Assembly: GCA_027924585.1 (NCBI GenBank)
Contig: BSBM01000870.1
Location: 5,021,001 to 5,085,000, forward strand
Length of the DNA stretch: 64,000 nt
Direction: 5' to 3'
Origin: Larix kaempferi
Lineage: Eukaryota > Streptophyta > Pinopsida > Pinales > Pinaceae
Part shown: positions 1 to 12,089 of the stretch, piece by piece
How positions within the stretch are numbered: position 1 is the first letter of the stretch
Layout of the letters: the number at the start of each line of letters is the position of its first letter
Notes under the pieces: generated by a model
What the model saw: the letters and a program-made list of their open reading frames with translations, nothing else
Told to the model about the DNA's origin: nothing
The model's database searches: none
Position numbers and translations under genes: made by a program

Positions 1-1
1 A

Positions 2-3000
2 TTGATTGGGATGTCAATCTCTACTGATTTGCGATTCCACATATCTGGAATTGATGAACCTAATGCTGCTTGGGACAAGTTGGAATCTGTGTTTGGTAAA
101 CACAATGAAATTCGAGGTCACCAACTCGAAAATGAGTTGATTTCTTTAAATCCAAGTGACTTTTCATGCATTCAAGATTATTTATCTAAGTACAAAACTC
201 TTAAACTCTTATGTGAAGAATGTAAGATTGAGAGGGAAGACAAACAATGCATTGATCATATTCTTTCCAAACTTGGACCTGCATATTCTGTTTTTGTATC
301 TACATTTTACTCTATGAAAGCATCCTTGAATGCAGCTAGCTATCAAGAGCCTAGTCTTGAATCCTTTTGTGATTCCTTGATTAGAGAACAAGATAAAATC
401 ATTCATCTTGGAATAATCAACAATGTAGATACATCTCGGAAAGCCTTATTGTCCCAATAGAAAGAAAAGTCCAAACCTCCCAAGAAACAAAATTTTTGCA
501 ATAATAAGTCAAAAAAGGGTCCAAAACCCTCTCAGTCAGCTCCTTTAAAAAATGACAGAGGATCTAAGCCAAAAGGCAAAAAGATTGAGTGTCATTTCAA
601 CTATTGCGGGAAAGATAATCATGATGAATCTAAGTGTTTCAAGAAGATGGTAGCCTTGGAAGCAACAATGAAGAAGCACCACATCAGCCTAGATTCGCCT
701 TCAGAATCTACCTCTCATGGACATGCACTTTGTGCTTCTGGTTATTCTTATAATGCATCTTCTTCTTCTACTTCAAATGAATGGCCCATTGATTTTGGAG
801 CATCTTATCATATGGCTAAGGATCAAGCCATCTTTTCTACTATGCATGAATGTAACACCAAAACAATATTTGTTGGTGATGATAGATCTCTAAGTGTTGT
901 AGGAGCTGGAACAGTTCCAGTAGATAATGGTAATTTTAGTGATGTACTATGTGTTCCAAGAATTTCCTGCAATTTGTTATCAGTCTATCAGATCACTCAT
1001 TCTGGTGAAGGTAAAACTGTGACCTTTACACCTCACCAAGTTGTAATCAAGGATTTTAAAGATCGTCAGCAGGTCCTAGCTATCGGAATTGTTGATGATA
1101 TTACCAGGTTGTACAAGTTTAACAACTTTGGGTCATCACCTTTCCCTTCATTTTTTGTTGCTCATAGTGATAACTTGAGCAAACTTTGGCATGAGTGATT
1201 TGGTCACTTAAATTATTGCTCATTGCAACAACTATGTAAAGAAAATATGGTGACAGGTCTTCTGATGGTATCTTGCAGAGATGGTGTTTGTTCCAGTTGT
1301 GTACTCGGAAAACATCATCGGGACAGTTTTGACAAATATGTCTCTTGGCACGCCTTGGTTCCCTTGGAGCTTATGCATAGTGACTTGTGTGGTCCTCTTC
1401 CATCTATTTTTTTTTCTGGTTTCAAATATTTCTTAACTTTCATTGATGATTACACCAGACACATTTGGGTTTATTTCCTAAAACTTAAGAGAGGAGTATT
1501 TAACATGTTCTTGGCCTACAAGGCCCTTGTTGAAAAACAATCTGGTCATCAAATTATTAAGTTAAGATCTGACAATGGAGGAGAATATGTTAACAAACAA
1601 TTCACTACTTTCTACACTGAACAAGGCATCCAACAACAACACACTATTCCATATACACCACAACAAAATGGTGTAGCTGAGCGGAAGAACCATACTTTAA
1701 AAGAAATGGCTAATTGTATGATCCAATCTAAGGGACTACGTCTTCAATTTTGGGATGTAACCATAAATTGTGCAAATTACATAGTTAATCGCACCCCCAC
1801 AAAAGCATTACAAGGTATAACATCGGAAGAAGCATGGAGTATAACTAAACCTAATGTAAGTCACTTTCGTGTGTTTGGTAGTGAAGCATGGGCTCACATT
1901 CCAGATGAAAAACGGTAAGCATTGCAGCCTAAAAGTGAAAAGTGCATATTTGTTGGATATTCTGAAGATGTCAAAGGTTATAGAGTTCTTCAACCACATT
2001 CTCATGATATAATCATTAGAAGAGATGTTAAATTTGATGAAAATCTCTTGGCCTGCGAGCCTAACTCGACGATTGTGCCATCTTTGGCTTGTGAATCTGA
2101 TTTGGAATTTGTGCCTTCTTCTTCTTCTTCTTCTTCCAACTTCCTTGACAGGTTTCCAACTTCAGTTTCTGATGATGACAGTGAGGATGAAAATCCACCT
2201 CCGCCTGCTCATGTTCCTCCAGTTGCACCAGCACAAGTGCTTCCTCGATGGGTCCGTTCAACATGTGAAGTAGCTGGTGATCTTGTCGGTGATCCTAGAG
2301 ATCAACGTCGAACAAATTCTCAGTTTCAGTGAGCCTCTTCTCTTTTGGCTCAAGTTTCCGAGAATCATGATCCAGAAACTTTTGTAGAAGCTTCAGGGAA
2401 TCCAGATTGGGATGCAACCATGGATGAAGAATATCTTTCCTTAATGGTGAATGATACTTGGGATCTTGTACCTCTTCCAAAAGGAAGAAAACTTGTCAGA
2501 TGTAAATGGGTCTACAGAACTAAGTATACATCAGATGGAAGTATTGAAAGACTTAAGGCAAGGTTAGTTGCCAAAGGTTTTTCCCAAGTTGAAGGGATTG
2601 ACTACAATGAAACCTTTGCTCCTGTCACAAAAATGAACTCCGTCCACCTTGTTCTTTCCCTTGCATACTTACACAACTGGGAAGTCCATCAAATGGATGT
2701 CAAGTCTGCCTTCGTACATGGTGATTTACAGGAGAAAATTTACATGGAACAACCTCCTGGCTATGTTCAGAATAACTCTAGCCTTGTCTGCCGCCTTAAG
2801 AAATCCTTATATGGCCTTAAGCAAGCTCCTAGAGCTTGGTATGCCAAAATGGATAAGTTTCTCCTTGACATTGGTTTTTCTAGATGCCATTCTGACCCCA
2901 ATGTCTATACCAAGAAAGTCGGAAACCATCTCATCATACTTGTTCTATATGTTGATGACCTTATACTTACTAGTAGTGACCCTAAGCTTATAACCCATGT

Positions 3001-3907
3001 GGAATCCAGTCTTAAACAAAAATTTGAAATGTTAGACTTAGGACATTTGCATTATTTTCTTGGTCTCCAAGTCCTGCAAACCAAAGAAGGAATCTTTCTT
3101 TCTTAGTCTAAGTATGCTTGTGACCTTCTTCGTCGCTTTCACATGGAAGATTGTACACCAGCCCCTTCTCCCTTCTAGTTTGGAGTCAAAATTTTTGCCA
3201 CTTGTACTTCACCTGAAGTTGATGCCACCTTGTATCGTCAGCTTCTTGGTAGTCTCTTATAATTGAATCATTCCCGTCCTGACCTTTCCTTTGCCGTTGG
3301 TCGTGTTTCCCGTTATATGTAGACACCTCATGAAAGTCACTGGAAAGAAGCTAAAAGAATACTTCGATATATTCGAGGTATAGTTCAGTTTGGGATTCAT
3401 TACAGTACAGGGGGGAAACCTTTGTTGGTTGGTTTCACAGATTCAGATTGGGCTGGCGATCCTGATGATCAAAAGTCTACTGCAGGTTATGTTTTCAGTC
3501 TAGGATCTGGACCTATTACTTGGGCTTGTAAGAAACAACAAGCTCTTGCTCTTTCTTCAGCAGAGGTAGAATATCGAGCAGCAGTTAATGCCAGTCAGGA
3601 ATCTTTATGGCTTCGACAAATCCTTTCTGAGTTTGGATTCGAGCAGTAGAAGCCTACTCCACTTTGGTGCGACAATCAAAGTGCCATCAAGCTTGCCAAA
3701 GATCCAGTTCTACATCAATGCAACAAACACATTGAGCTACATATGCACTTCATCATAAATCTTGTTCATGATGGTGTTCTTGAAGTGCTCTTTTTCCCTA
3801 CAGATGATCAAGTTGCAGACATCTTCACCAAGTCTCTTACAGAAGCGAAGTTTTCTAAACTTCGATCTATGTTAGGAGTTCAGGAACTTCTCATTAAGGC
3901 GGGATAG
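2..3907 (+). pseudogene. Ty1/copia gag-pol polyprotein (decayed, 5' end outside window)
   Basis: This is the polyprotein of a plant Ty1/copia retrotransposon: capsid, protease, integrase, reverse transcriptase and RNase H for copy-and-paste transposition. It reads as one frame through 3907. The order is a UBN2-type gag (2-460), a zinc knuckle near 598-651, protease (about 785-1190), a HHCC and DDE integrase (1190-1920; HSDLCGP, SDNGGEY and NGVAERKN blocks), RT (2345-3106; AFVHGD, YVDD) and RNase H (3422-3900; DSDWAGD, SSAEVEY, DNQSA). The frame is cut by nine stops at 458, 1196, 1916, 2330, 3104, 3176, 3260, 3320 and 3647, with no frameshift. The protease active site reads DFGAS where the family has DSGAS or DTGAS. 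The knuckle first spacing is C-x4-C rather than C-x2-C. Domain identity is seen directly in motifs; the inactivity is inferred. Confidence 0.95.
598..651 (+). other. Gag zinc knuckle (CCHC) of the first copia element
   Basis: The reading frame gives C-x4-C-x4-H-x4-C (ECHFNYCGKDNHDESKC). This nucleocapsid finger binds genomic RNA in Ty1/copia elements. Its first spacing is 4 rather than the usual 2, so it may be non-functional. Confidence 0.75.
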
Positions 3908-3980
3908 TCTCTAATGCCTCCTTCCTTCTCCTAATAGTGTCACTTTTGTAAATCCTTCAATCATATCCCAAGTTGTTCTT

Positions 3981-3989
3981 AAGGGGGGA
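3981..3989 (+). promoter_or_regulatory. Polypurine tract priming plus-strand DNA
   Basis: The purine run AAGGGGGGA lies directly before the TGTTAGG start of the 3' LTR and 73 bp after the polyprotein stop. That is the standard position of the plus-strand primer in LTR retrotransposons. Confidence 0.8.
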
Positions 3990-4447
3990 TGTTAGGATAT
4001 TTAGACACTTAGGAGTTAGTTAAGATCAACTTGTGTAATATATCCATTAGGGATAGTGTGTTTCTTTTGTATGCATTAGTATGCATTTGTAAATACTTAA
4101 TCCGACGGTCACGATATGTTCCCGACATAGAGTGATCCGACGGCTCAACTTCTCCTAGATCAAACCTAACCTTGATCTGTGGCTTAACACCCGATTGGTC
4201 CATGATCTCTATTTAAAGAGCATGGAGGGTCATTGTTTAGTTGATCGATTATGAGAAGCTCATTTGTAACTTTCTTTCTTTGCATAATAAATTGTCCTGT
4301 AGAAACTATTTGGTCGGGGCCGTGGAGTGTTTCCCTCAAGAGGGTTTAAACCACGTCAAAACATCGGTGTGTTAAACTGTGATCTGTTTGTGTGAAGTGG
4401 TTTCTCTTGGTGTTCGGTCCTTTCGTAGTACCCTGTGTACCTGAACA
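3990..4447 (+). repeat. 3' LTR of the first copia element
   Basis: The left end is TGTTAGGATAT, right after the polypurine tract. The right end is placed at CCTGAACA (4440-4447), which mirrors the left terminus imperfectly. A TATA-like box TATTTAAA is at 4210-4217 and an AATAAA-type signal near 4285. The 5' LTR is outside the window, so the right boundary cannot be confirmed; an end at about 4480 is possible. Confidence 0.65.
4210..4217 (+). promoter_or_regulatory. TATA-like box in the copia 3' LTR
   Basis: TATTTAAA sits 221 bp into the LTR, followed by a GC-balanced stretch and a downstream AATAAA. This fits a U3 promoter and R polyadenylation layout. Confidence 0.45.
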
Positions 4448-6500
4448 CTACGCTCGTTCCCTCCCATGTACTATAGCATTCATTATTCTTTTTTTCGAGC
4501 TGATAAATGAAAAATGCATAAAAATTAAAAAAAAAAACACCAAAATCCAAAAAAGTGTGGAATCGAATCATTTCATATTATATCCTTTAAGAAAATGGCA
4601 ATAGTCAGTCCTTGTCACCCTTGAACACAACACATAATTTGGTATCCGCTAGAAGTACACCATCTACATTTTCCTTAGGAAACTGTACCAGTATTTTGAA
4701 CAGATCTCCATCGATGGGTTATCCTTCCCATCACCAATGGAGATTTTGTTAATGCATCTGGAATTGGAGGATTTTATTAAGGTTTATTACTCAGGTCCTA
4801 TGTTTCCAAGTTTCAATTCTGCATCATGTTATGTGTTCAAGGAAGTTCAAAATAGTGTCATTTATTCCTTTAATATTCCTAACCAGTCATGTTGGCCTTC
4901 CTTGTGGTAGTATACAGTTTTGGATCTCGTATTTATACCAAATTATATTAGACTATTGATCTCTATTTCGTATCAGTTGATGTGGGATGCATTAACGCCC
5001 TCCTTACAATGGATCTATTCCTATCAAAACCAAATCATCATCTAGGAAATGGATCTAGAAACCTAGGAGTAACTTGGATCTTGCAATCATTAGTGGAAGG
5101 TTTCCCTGCAAATAACAGAGGGTATACATCAATGACCCATGATTATTTGTTTCTGCAAGTGTTCGACTTCAAAACATCTATTCACACTTGCTAGTTTGTA
5201 CTCAATACGTTAGATTCCATCATCATTATCGGTGGGTCTCTCTGCATATGTTAAAATCATACATTAATGGGCGGTAATCAGATGGTGTTTTATTATTATT
5301 GACATCAGCTCATGTATTTTCATGATATAAACTCGTACTATCATCGGTTTGTATTGAAGACTTTGGGAAAAATTGGTGTATCACTCATCGATGCACTACC
5401 CGAGTTGCGCAACATTAAACTACCATGTCAGAAGTTCGATGAAGACCTTTTTCTCGGACTCATTAAAGTGCATGCTTACACTTCTAAAAAATTTACTTTT
5501 GACAAGGATCCGCTGTGTATTGTTTGTGTCCACGCTTGTTTACTATCGAGCATGGATATGGCCACATTAGGAAGATGTTATATATTTGATAAATTGCTAT
5601 GTTTGACTTGCAGTTGTTATCCTAAATCTTGTGTCCATGAGCTAATCCTTTTCCATCCTTGCTTTAATAAATAAAGGGTATCAATATGAAGAAATAATGT
5701 TTTTTGGCCCTTAGCTTAGCTTCATACCTCACACATTAGGGGGCATCTATGAACAATCAAATTAACACCCTTAACAATTGAAGGCAGAAGCACATTTATC
5801 ATTTTCCTGCAACACAAAGACTAGAAATATGGAACAATTGAGAGATTCAATCTCTCATATGACCACTACTTCCGCAAAGGAAGAAGTATGTAAAGACAAA
5901 GGTTGCTCTAAAGAGGCCAAGTCTAGGACCACTTAAAGAGCCAAAACCTAGTTTCTACAAGTCCTAGGGTGGAAATAATACATCAAAGATGTATTAATTG
6001 TCCTAAATATTATGGAAATTAATGTCAAAAGCCTGAAAATAATGGGAAAATGGTTTTTTGAGTGAAAATAATAAAAAATAAAGAAATGGTATATACCACA
6101 TTGAAATTTGAATCGTAAATTGCCATTTATGAATGCTATAAAAGAAAGAAATTTGGGGCATAGAAAATTACAGAAAGTGAGAGTAAAGGCATGTTGGAAG
6201 ATTGAATAGTTTGGAAAGCTCATCTTCAACAAAGATCTTGAAGGATCAAAGGCAAGGATGGAGAAGGATCCCTCAAATCAAAGGAGAATGGATTCACCTC
6301 AAGAAAGGTTGTAACTAAGTATCATTTCTTCTTTGATGTTATAGGAAGCAATTCAATTTTCCCTCCATTTATGATTTTAATTTTTTACCTCCAAGTTTAT
6401 TTCAAATTCAAGATGGTTTAGGATCTTAAGAAATTTTATATAATTGCTTAATTTCTGTCAATTGAATCTCACCAATTCATAGTAAGCTAGCTAATTAGAC
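4448..6500. other. Non-coding stretch between copia 3' LTR and gypsy element
   Basis: Only short ORFs with no recognisable domain are present. One (5312-5674, 120 codons) has no motif that I can name. A purine run with flanks (CCTCACACATTAGGGGGC, 5728-5745) resembles one at 24813-24828 and may be the polypurine tract of a decayed +strand LTR element. No LTR of the neighbouring -strand gypsy element could be recognised. Confidence 0.5.
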
Positions 6501-6504
6501 TAGA

Positions 6505-7620
6505 CACATCTATACAATAATTGCTATTAAAGAAAACCCATTACGAGGGTTGGTGAAGAGGCGTCCTTCATAATTGGGGAGGACGTATGTCCGCTTTCCA
6601 AGGAAGGTTTTGACAACGTACATGCCTTACCAAAGGGATTCAAACTTTCCCTTGTCATGCTTGTTGTGGGCTTGGTCATAAAAGAGCACAAGGTCACCCT
6701 CTTTAAATGTCTGGGGATGGACGCGAGTATCATAATGGGATTTGGATTGATGTTTGGAAGCCTCTATCATATATAAGGACTCCCAATTATCTTTTTCCAC
6801 CCAATACAATAAGATTAAGCATTGCTCAAGGGGTGATGTATCCAGGAGGAGTTCGACAACATTGTGCAAGGATGGAATCTGATGCTGAATGGGGAGAACA
6901 TAATCCATGCCATGGACCAAGTGGAACAGGTTAAAATCCATTGTAGTATTGGTATATATGCGGTAGACCGATAGTGTTGGAAGGAGCATGCGGTGCCAGT
7001 TGGACTTATGCTTGTACACCATACGTTGAAGCATTGTTTTAAGGATTTTATTGATAGCCTCAACTTGGCTATTTTCATGAGGGTATGAGGAGGAGGCGTA
7101 CTGGTGTTAGAAATTCAAGAGGGTGGAAAATTATTTCTAGATGGCATCTTCAAAGTGTCTACCGTGGTCTGATACAAGTTGTTTGGGGACCCGAAACTTG
7201 TAATGACATAGTTAAAGGAAAACAAATCATTTTTTTATCTTGGTAATTAAACGTGGGCATGGAATTAGCCCACTTAGTGAAGTAGTCAATGGACATGATG
7301 ATGTAATTGTGGCCATTAGTCGAGGTTGGATTACATTCCATAAAATCGATGGCCCATTTGCAGAAGGGGCCGAATGTGATAAATGGATGGAGTAGTGTAG
7401 GAGGATTTCGTGCCTTAGGGGCGAAAAGTTGGCAATTGTGGTAGCATTTGACTATTGTGATGCAATCGGTAAAGAGGGTCAGCCAAAAATAATCAACACG
7501 GATAACCTTTTGGGAAATGGCCATTCCAAAAAAATGGCCTCTGCAGGCTCCACTATGAGAGTCATTCAAAACCTGCTCGGCCTCGTCATGTGTGAGGTAT
7601 TGACGTAAAATGGTGTCAAT
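6505..7620 (-). pseudogene. Ty3/gypsy integrase, broken
   Basis: Integrase inserts the cDNA into the genome. The HHCC finger lies at about 7620-7440 (H...H...KCYHNC). The first catalytic Asp is in WAIDFMECNP (about 7330). The catalytic Glu is in QVEAINKILKTML (about 7065). The C-terminal block HDKGKFESLW is followed by VLPNYEGRLF and ends near 6505. There is no chromodomain after it. Open pieces are 7569-7159 and 7034-6627, in different frames. Confidence 0.8.
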
Positions 7621-7759
7621 TCCATGTTGATAAAGGACATTGCAGATAAGGAGGTATCATGAAGCTTGATGGCGGATATGACGTCGATCATCATGATTGA
7701 GGTGAGGTCGAAATTTCTACATGCGTAGATACATGAGGTTATCTTAGTACCACTGGTCA

Positions 7760-8484
7760 TCCAACATGATCATGAACAAGTGTTTGTTTGGAAATTTAGT
7801 CGTGATCGGAGGTGACACCGACAAAGAGGGTTGGTCGGTCATAACTTTTTCCAAGGCGAGTTCCTTAGTACTTTTGTGGGTAACAAATTTTAGGTCGTAC
7901 TCTTAGAGGAGGATGATCCACTTAGCCACTTGGCCTTGAATGAGGCGATGGCCCAAGAGATAGAACATGGGGTTGGAGTCTACCACTACTGTAGTTCGGC
8001 TAATGAAAATGCAATGGCGTAATTTTTGAACCGAGAAGATGACGGCAAGGGCCTTTTTCATCATGGGGTTAATGCAGCGGTGGGCTAGACAATGTATGAC
8101 TCACATAGTATATGATGTGCTCTTGATGAGCACCATCCTACTGGAATAAAACTCCTGAAATGGCATGTTCATATGTTGAAACATAAAAAATGAAATCGTT
8201 CGAGAAATCAAATGGTGAAATCAAGGGAGCAGAATTCAGGGCTTGTTTCAATGCGTCGAAATTTGTTGTACTAGTTCATCCCAAATGCAAGGAATTTTGG
8301 TCTGAAGCAAGTGTAAGGAACCATGGAATTTTGTGGCGTAGTTCGGAATGAAGCGGTGAAGAAAATTGGCCTTGTCTTGAAGGCTTTGTAATTGGCGCAA
8401 GGTATGAGGGGATGGGAGGTCAAGAATGGCTTGAATCTTTAAGGGATCAATTTTGATCCCTTTTTGGGAGATAGTGAATCCCAA
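7760..8484 (-). pseudogene. Ty3/gypsy RT thumb/connection and RNase H, broken
   Basis: 8484-8248 is open and begins LGFTISQKGIKIDP, the conserved block after the RT palm, followed by IQAILDLPSPHTLRQLQSL. Further left, broken frames keep RNase H landmarks: ALAVIFSVQKLRHCIF, VVDSNPMFYLL and AKWIILLxEYDLKFV. RNase H degrades the RNA template during reverse transcription. Several stops interrupt it. Confidence 0.7.
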
Positions 8485-8519
8485 TAATCAGCCGACAGGA
8501 ACACAAAACATGCACTTAA

Positions 8520-9000
8520 GAGGGTTCAAGCGAATGTTTTATTTGCAACAGTGAAGGAAGACTTGACAGAGGTATTCTAAGTGGTCTAAACATTTCTTAG
8601 AGCGATCGGTGAGATTGTCCAAGTAGACAAGGATGGTCTGAACCAAGACATGAAAATAGAAGGTCATGGCCTAGTAGAAAGTGACTTCAACATTTTTAAG
8701 ACTAAATGGCATAACACGATAGGAGAAGGTGCCCCACGGGGTGGTAAATGATGTCTTGTACTGATCCTCCTTGAGGATATGAATTTGATTGTAGCCGGAG
8801 AAACCATCCATAAAGGACAGAACCTCATGGCCCGCACATGCGTCGATGAGTTGATCACTAAAAGGTGTAGGGAAATTATATTTGGGGCATGCTAGATTCA
8901 AATATTGAAAATTGGTGCAGATGCGAAGGTGCCTTGTTTCTTGTTTACCGACACAGGGTTGGACACCCATGTGGTGTATGCGATGGGGTAAATGAATCCG
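8520..9000 (-). pseudogene. Ty3/gypsy reverse transcriptase, catalytic Asp lost
   Basis: The enzyme copies element RNA into DNA. The fingers/palm portion is open at 8970-8671 with LRICTNFQYLN, ACPKYNFPTPF, SFMDGFSGYNQI and TPWGTFSYRVMPF. Beyond a stop, the same frame gives the active-site block YLDNL (about 8613-8627) where YxDD is expected, so the second catalytic Asp is Asn (a G-to-A change on the coding strand). After that come DHLEYL and the thumb region. Stops and this substitution indicate an inactive relic. Confidence 0.85.
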
Positions 9001-10503
9001 GCTTGGAATAGTTTTTCAATTTCATCCTTTACCACTAGCATTTTGGATGGGTGTATTGGTCATTGCTTATGGTGGATAGGGGTGACATCGAGCCAAGTGT
9101 CAATGCAGTTCTCAACGATGGTAGGTTCGAGGCTAGGCATCTCAGTATATGACCAAGTGATGACATCACAAAACCCTTGAAAAAATTTATTGTAGGTAGC
9201 AACTTATTCTAGAGTGAAAAATGCACCTAAAGTGATATTTTCAACGACACCATGTTTGACGGATAGGTTGACTTGGATGGTGGGCGAGATATTAGCCTTA
9301 TTACCTTCCTCGAAGACATTTGGGGCTGGGATGGGGTTCTTGAACCAATCCACATTGCCATAGATAAAATATTTTGAATCAATTGAGACTATGGTAGACT
9401 CGTCAGGAATAAAATAGGCTTGATGATGCATGTCATCCCATGGAAAGTCTAGTTTAGTTAATGCTTCGAGGATTTCTTCATCACTGCAAAAGCACCATGT
9501 AGCAAGATTGAAATATGTGGTGATGGAGGTCAAAGGGATGGAGGGGTCATTGGTTGAAATAACATAAATGGTGTTTATATCGGCTGAAAAGGATTCTAAA
9601 AGGTGGATCTCCTCAATGACAATGATCAAATATTCTAAAGATGACTAACACAACTCAGCCAACACCAACTGATATTCTGGTAGGTCAGGGCAGTGGTGAG
9701 AATAATTCCCATATATGTCTCAAATCGCACATGATTGGTTAGTGTGCAATGATTTATTACACATTTGAGGGGCTAGTAGTTGAACAACCAGAATGTTCTC
9801 ATCATCCTCAATCGAATGCATATGAGTAGGAAGGGTGGGTAAGTGTGGACAGTTATGGGTAGCGTGACGCAAAACATCACCCAAAGTGCAAGGAATAGGT
9901 GCTCAAGCTGGGGAAGGGGAAGGTGGGTTCACAAATTTGTTCGCAGTTGCCGAGGTGTTAGTTTTTGTGGATTTTCCCCAGCCTTCTTGGAAAGGGAGGG
10001 ACTAGGGTTGGTGGAGGTTGCTGCTGACACATGAGGGGGTGGATGATTGGACGTGTTGATTGGTTGGACCGATTGAAGCATGGCCTATGGGTTTAGAGTG
10101 GGGTTAGGTGTAGGTAAATACCAAATAGGAAGCCCTTATTTCAGTCCTGGGAATTTTAGCATTGGCATGAATAGTATGCTTACCAATCCTGACCGGGGAA
10201 ACAAAAATGGTATCATGTGGATTTGGATGGCTCCCACATGGCTAGGTATCGACAACGATTGGGGTTGAGATAGATGTTGAGGTTGCAGTTGGGGTACCAG
10301 TTGGACAATGGTATGTGCGTTAGGAATTGATTTACTTGATGAAATGGTGCACACGCTTGATACTTCAACGTGAGGTGGGTGCATAGGTAGGGAGATAAAT
10401 GTGGAGGTCATTGGGAACTTTGAATAAATAACTGGCCCCACAGTGGAAATCAAAGGAGTAGACGGACCAATTATAGGTTTGTCTACCATGGGGAAGATAT
10501 TCT

Positions 10504-10690
10504 CTAGCATAGTGGGTGCCTTAGGGTCGTAGTAAGTATGTTGGTCAAGTTTGATGACCTATCTCTCATGGGGAACATCATGAGCTGGAAAAAATATGAA
10601 GCAATAGCCTTCATCGCATACATGTGGCTTCGTCCTAGAATAAGGTTGTAGTCAAGTTGTGCATTTATGACTTTAATGTCAATCAAGATA
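10504..10690 (-). pseudogene. Ty3/gypsy aspartic protease, C-terminal part
   Basis: The retropepsin-like protease cleaves gag-pol. The visible part is the block LDYNLILGRSHMYAMKAIAS followed by the flap-to-end region, as in plant gypsy proteases. The catalytic D-S/T-G block further upstream was not found in an open frame. The frame breaks after about 10504. Confidence 0.65.
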
Positions 10691-11529
10691 AATTTTCCAG
10701 CTAATTGTATGGGGACATTGCAAGAAGGCCTTGTGAATGAGCTGCATGGAAATCATAAGCTCGAAGGGAGGCCATGAATGATTGTAGAGGAGGGGATCCA
10801 ATCTTATGCCACATGAATGTGGACATGATACATCTAGAGGTTCCCTCATCGAGTATGAAACGATGTATAACTAGGTTCTGGATCGAAACAAAGATCTAAA
10901 ATGCGATGGATGAAGGCATGCAATTTTTAGACTGATCTAAGTCGAATGCCATCAATTGTGAGTTAGAAGGGTCGATCTCACCTAAAGAAGACACCAATGA
11001 TTTGCATTGCGTTGGGAAGTTCTTCAAAAGTTATAAGGATGACATAGAAGTAGGGGACTGAGCAAAGTCATCCATGATGTTGTAATTGGGGGAAGCGTGA
11101 GCATTGGGATTATTAGTAATTTGGTGTAATGGGAACTTAGGGGATTTAGGGGCCGCTTCATTCGGTGGGGGTGGAAGGAATAATGACTATTTTATAGGGG
11201 TAGCGGTGATAACCGTATCCAATGGAATGGTCTCGGTAGTTGAACCATACTGATTACGATGCATTTGTAGATTAAATTTGTATGATGAAATCATTAAAAG
11301 ATTATGAACTCCCGAGTCAGGTAATTGACTAGAAGAATCGATGTAAGTAACTACTGGTTGCGTAGCAGTGAACCCTTGCGTTGGAACCACGGGTTGAGTT
11401 GTAACAACCACTTGCATGGGTAAGGGGTTTTGTAACACCATGGGTTGTGCATTAGGCTGTGGTGGGTTTCATGGTGTTGGAGGTGCAAGAGTCCCTTGAC
11501 ATTGGTTGTCCTTACCCCAACATTGTTTG

Positions 11530-11605
11530 GATCTCGCCAAATCAGGGAAATGGTGCATGTAATGGCCATAAAATCCACAACAAATGCATGGTTGGTCCAT
11601 GTGTA
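11530..11605 (-). pseudogene. Zinc knuckle of gypsy gag, last Cys replaced
   Basis: The minus-strand frame reads CICCGFYGHYMHHF, i.e. C-x2-C-x4-H-x4-F, where CCHC is expected. The final cysteine is phenylalanine (TGC to TTC), so zinc binding is probably lost. The GFYGHY-xHH pattern is common in plant gypsy nucleocapsid fingers. Confidence 0.6.
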
Positions 11606-11746
11606 ACTGAGGGTTCTTACCCTACGGAGTTGTTGATTGGGATTCTGGTTGTCCAACGTGGCACCATTATTATTGCGGGGGGGTTGAAGGTTGTCCACCT
11701 CCCATGGGTTGTTGATTGTTGTTGTGGTTGTGACCTTATCTCCTAT

Positions 11747-12073
11747 TCAGTTTACCTTGCTAGTTCCATTGGGAAGGTTGGTTCTAAGGCTTGTTTTGTT
11801 GGGTATAAACTTTCCATTGTGGAATAGGAGGAGCTTGAGGTTGGGCAGGTGCAAGGGCCGTTGGTGGTGGGTGTAAGCTTGCGGGTTATGACCATAGCTA
11901 GGTGTCGCATATATGGGAGCATGTGTGTGGGGAGTCTGAGTTGGAAGAACATACAAAAGTGTTTCTCCAGAATGAGCCATTACATGTGAAATATCAGGGC
12001 CACAACTCATGGTAGAATGCATAGGACTAGGTGTGGGGTGATATACAGGTGTAGGTGTTGGAGGAATAGGCAC
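11747..12073 (-). pseudogene. Proline/histidine-rich linker of gypsy gag
   Basis: This is a low-complexity segment rich in Pro, Thr, His and Tyr lying between capsid and zinc knuckle. That is its position in many plant gypsy gag proteins. There is no catalytic motif. It is assigned by position and composition only. Confidence 0.5.
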
Positions 12074-12089
12074 ATAGGGCCTACTGGTG

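Noticed and set aside
5312-5674. 120-codon plus-strand ORF
   Set aside because: No recognisable domain; it sits in a stretch that may be the 3' non-coding part of a decayed LTR element. Not enough to call a gene.
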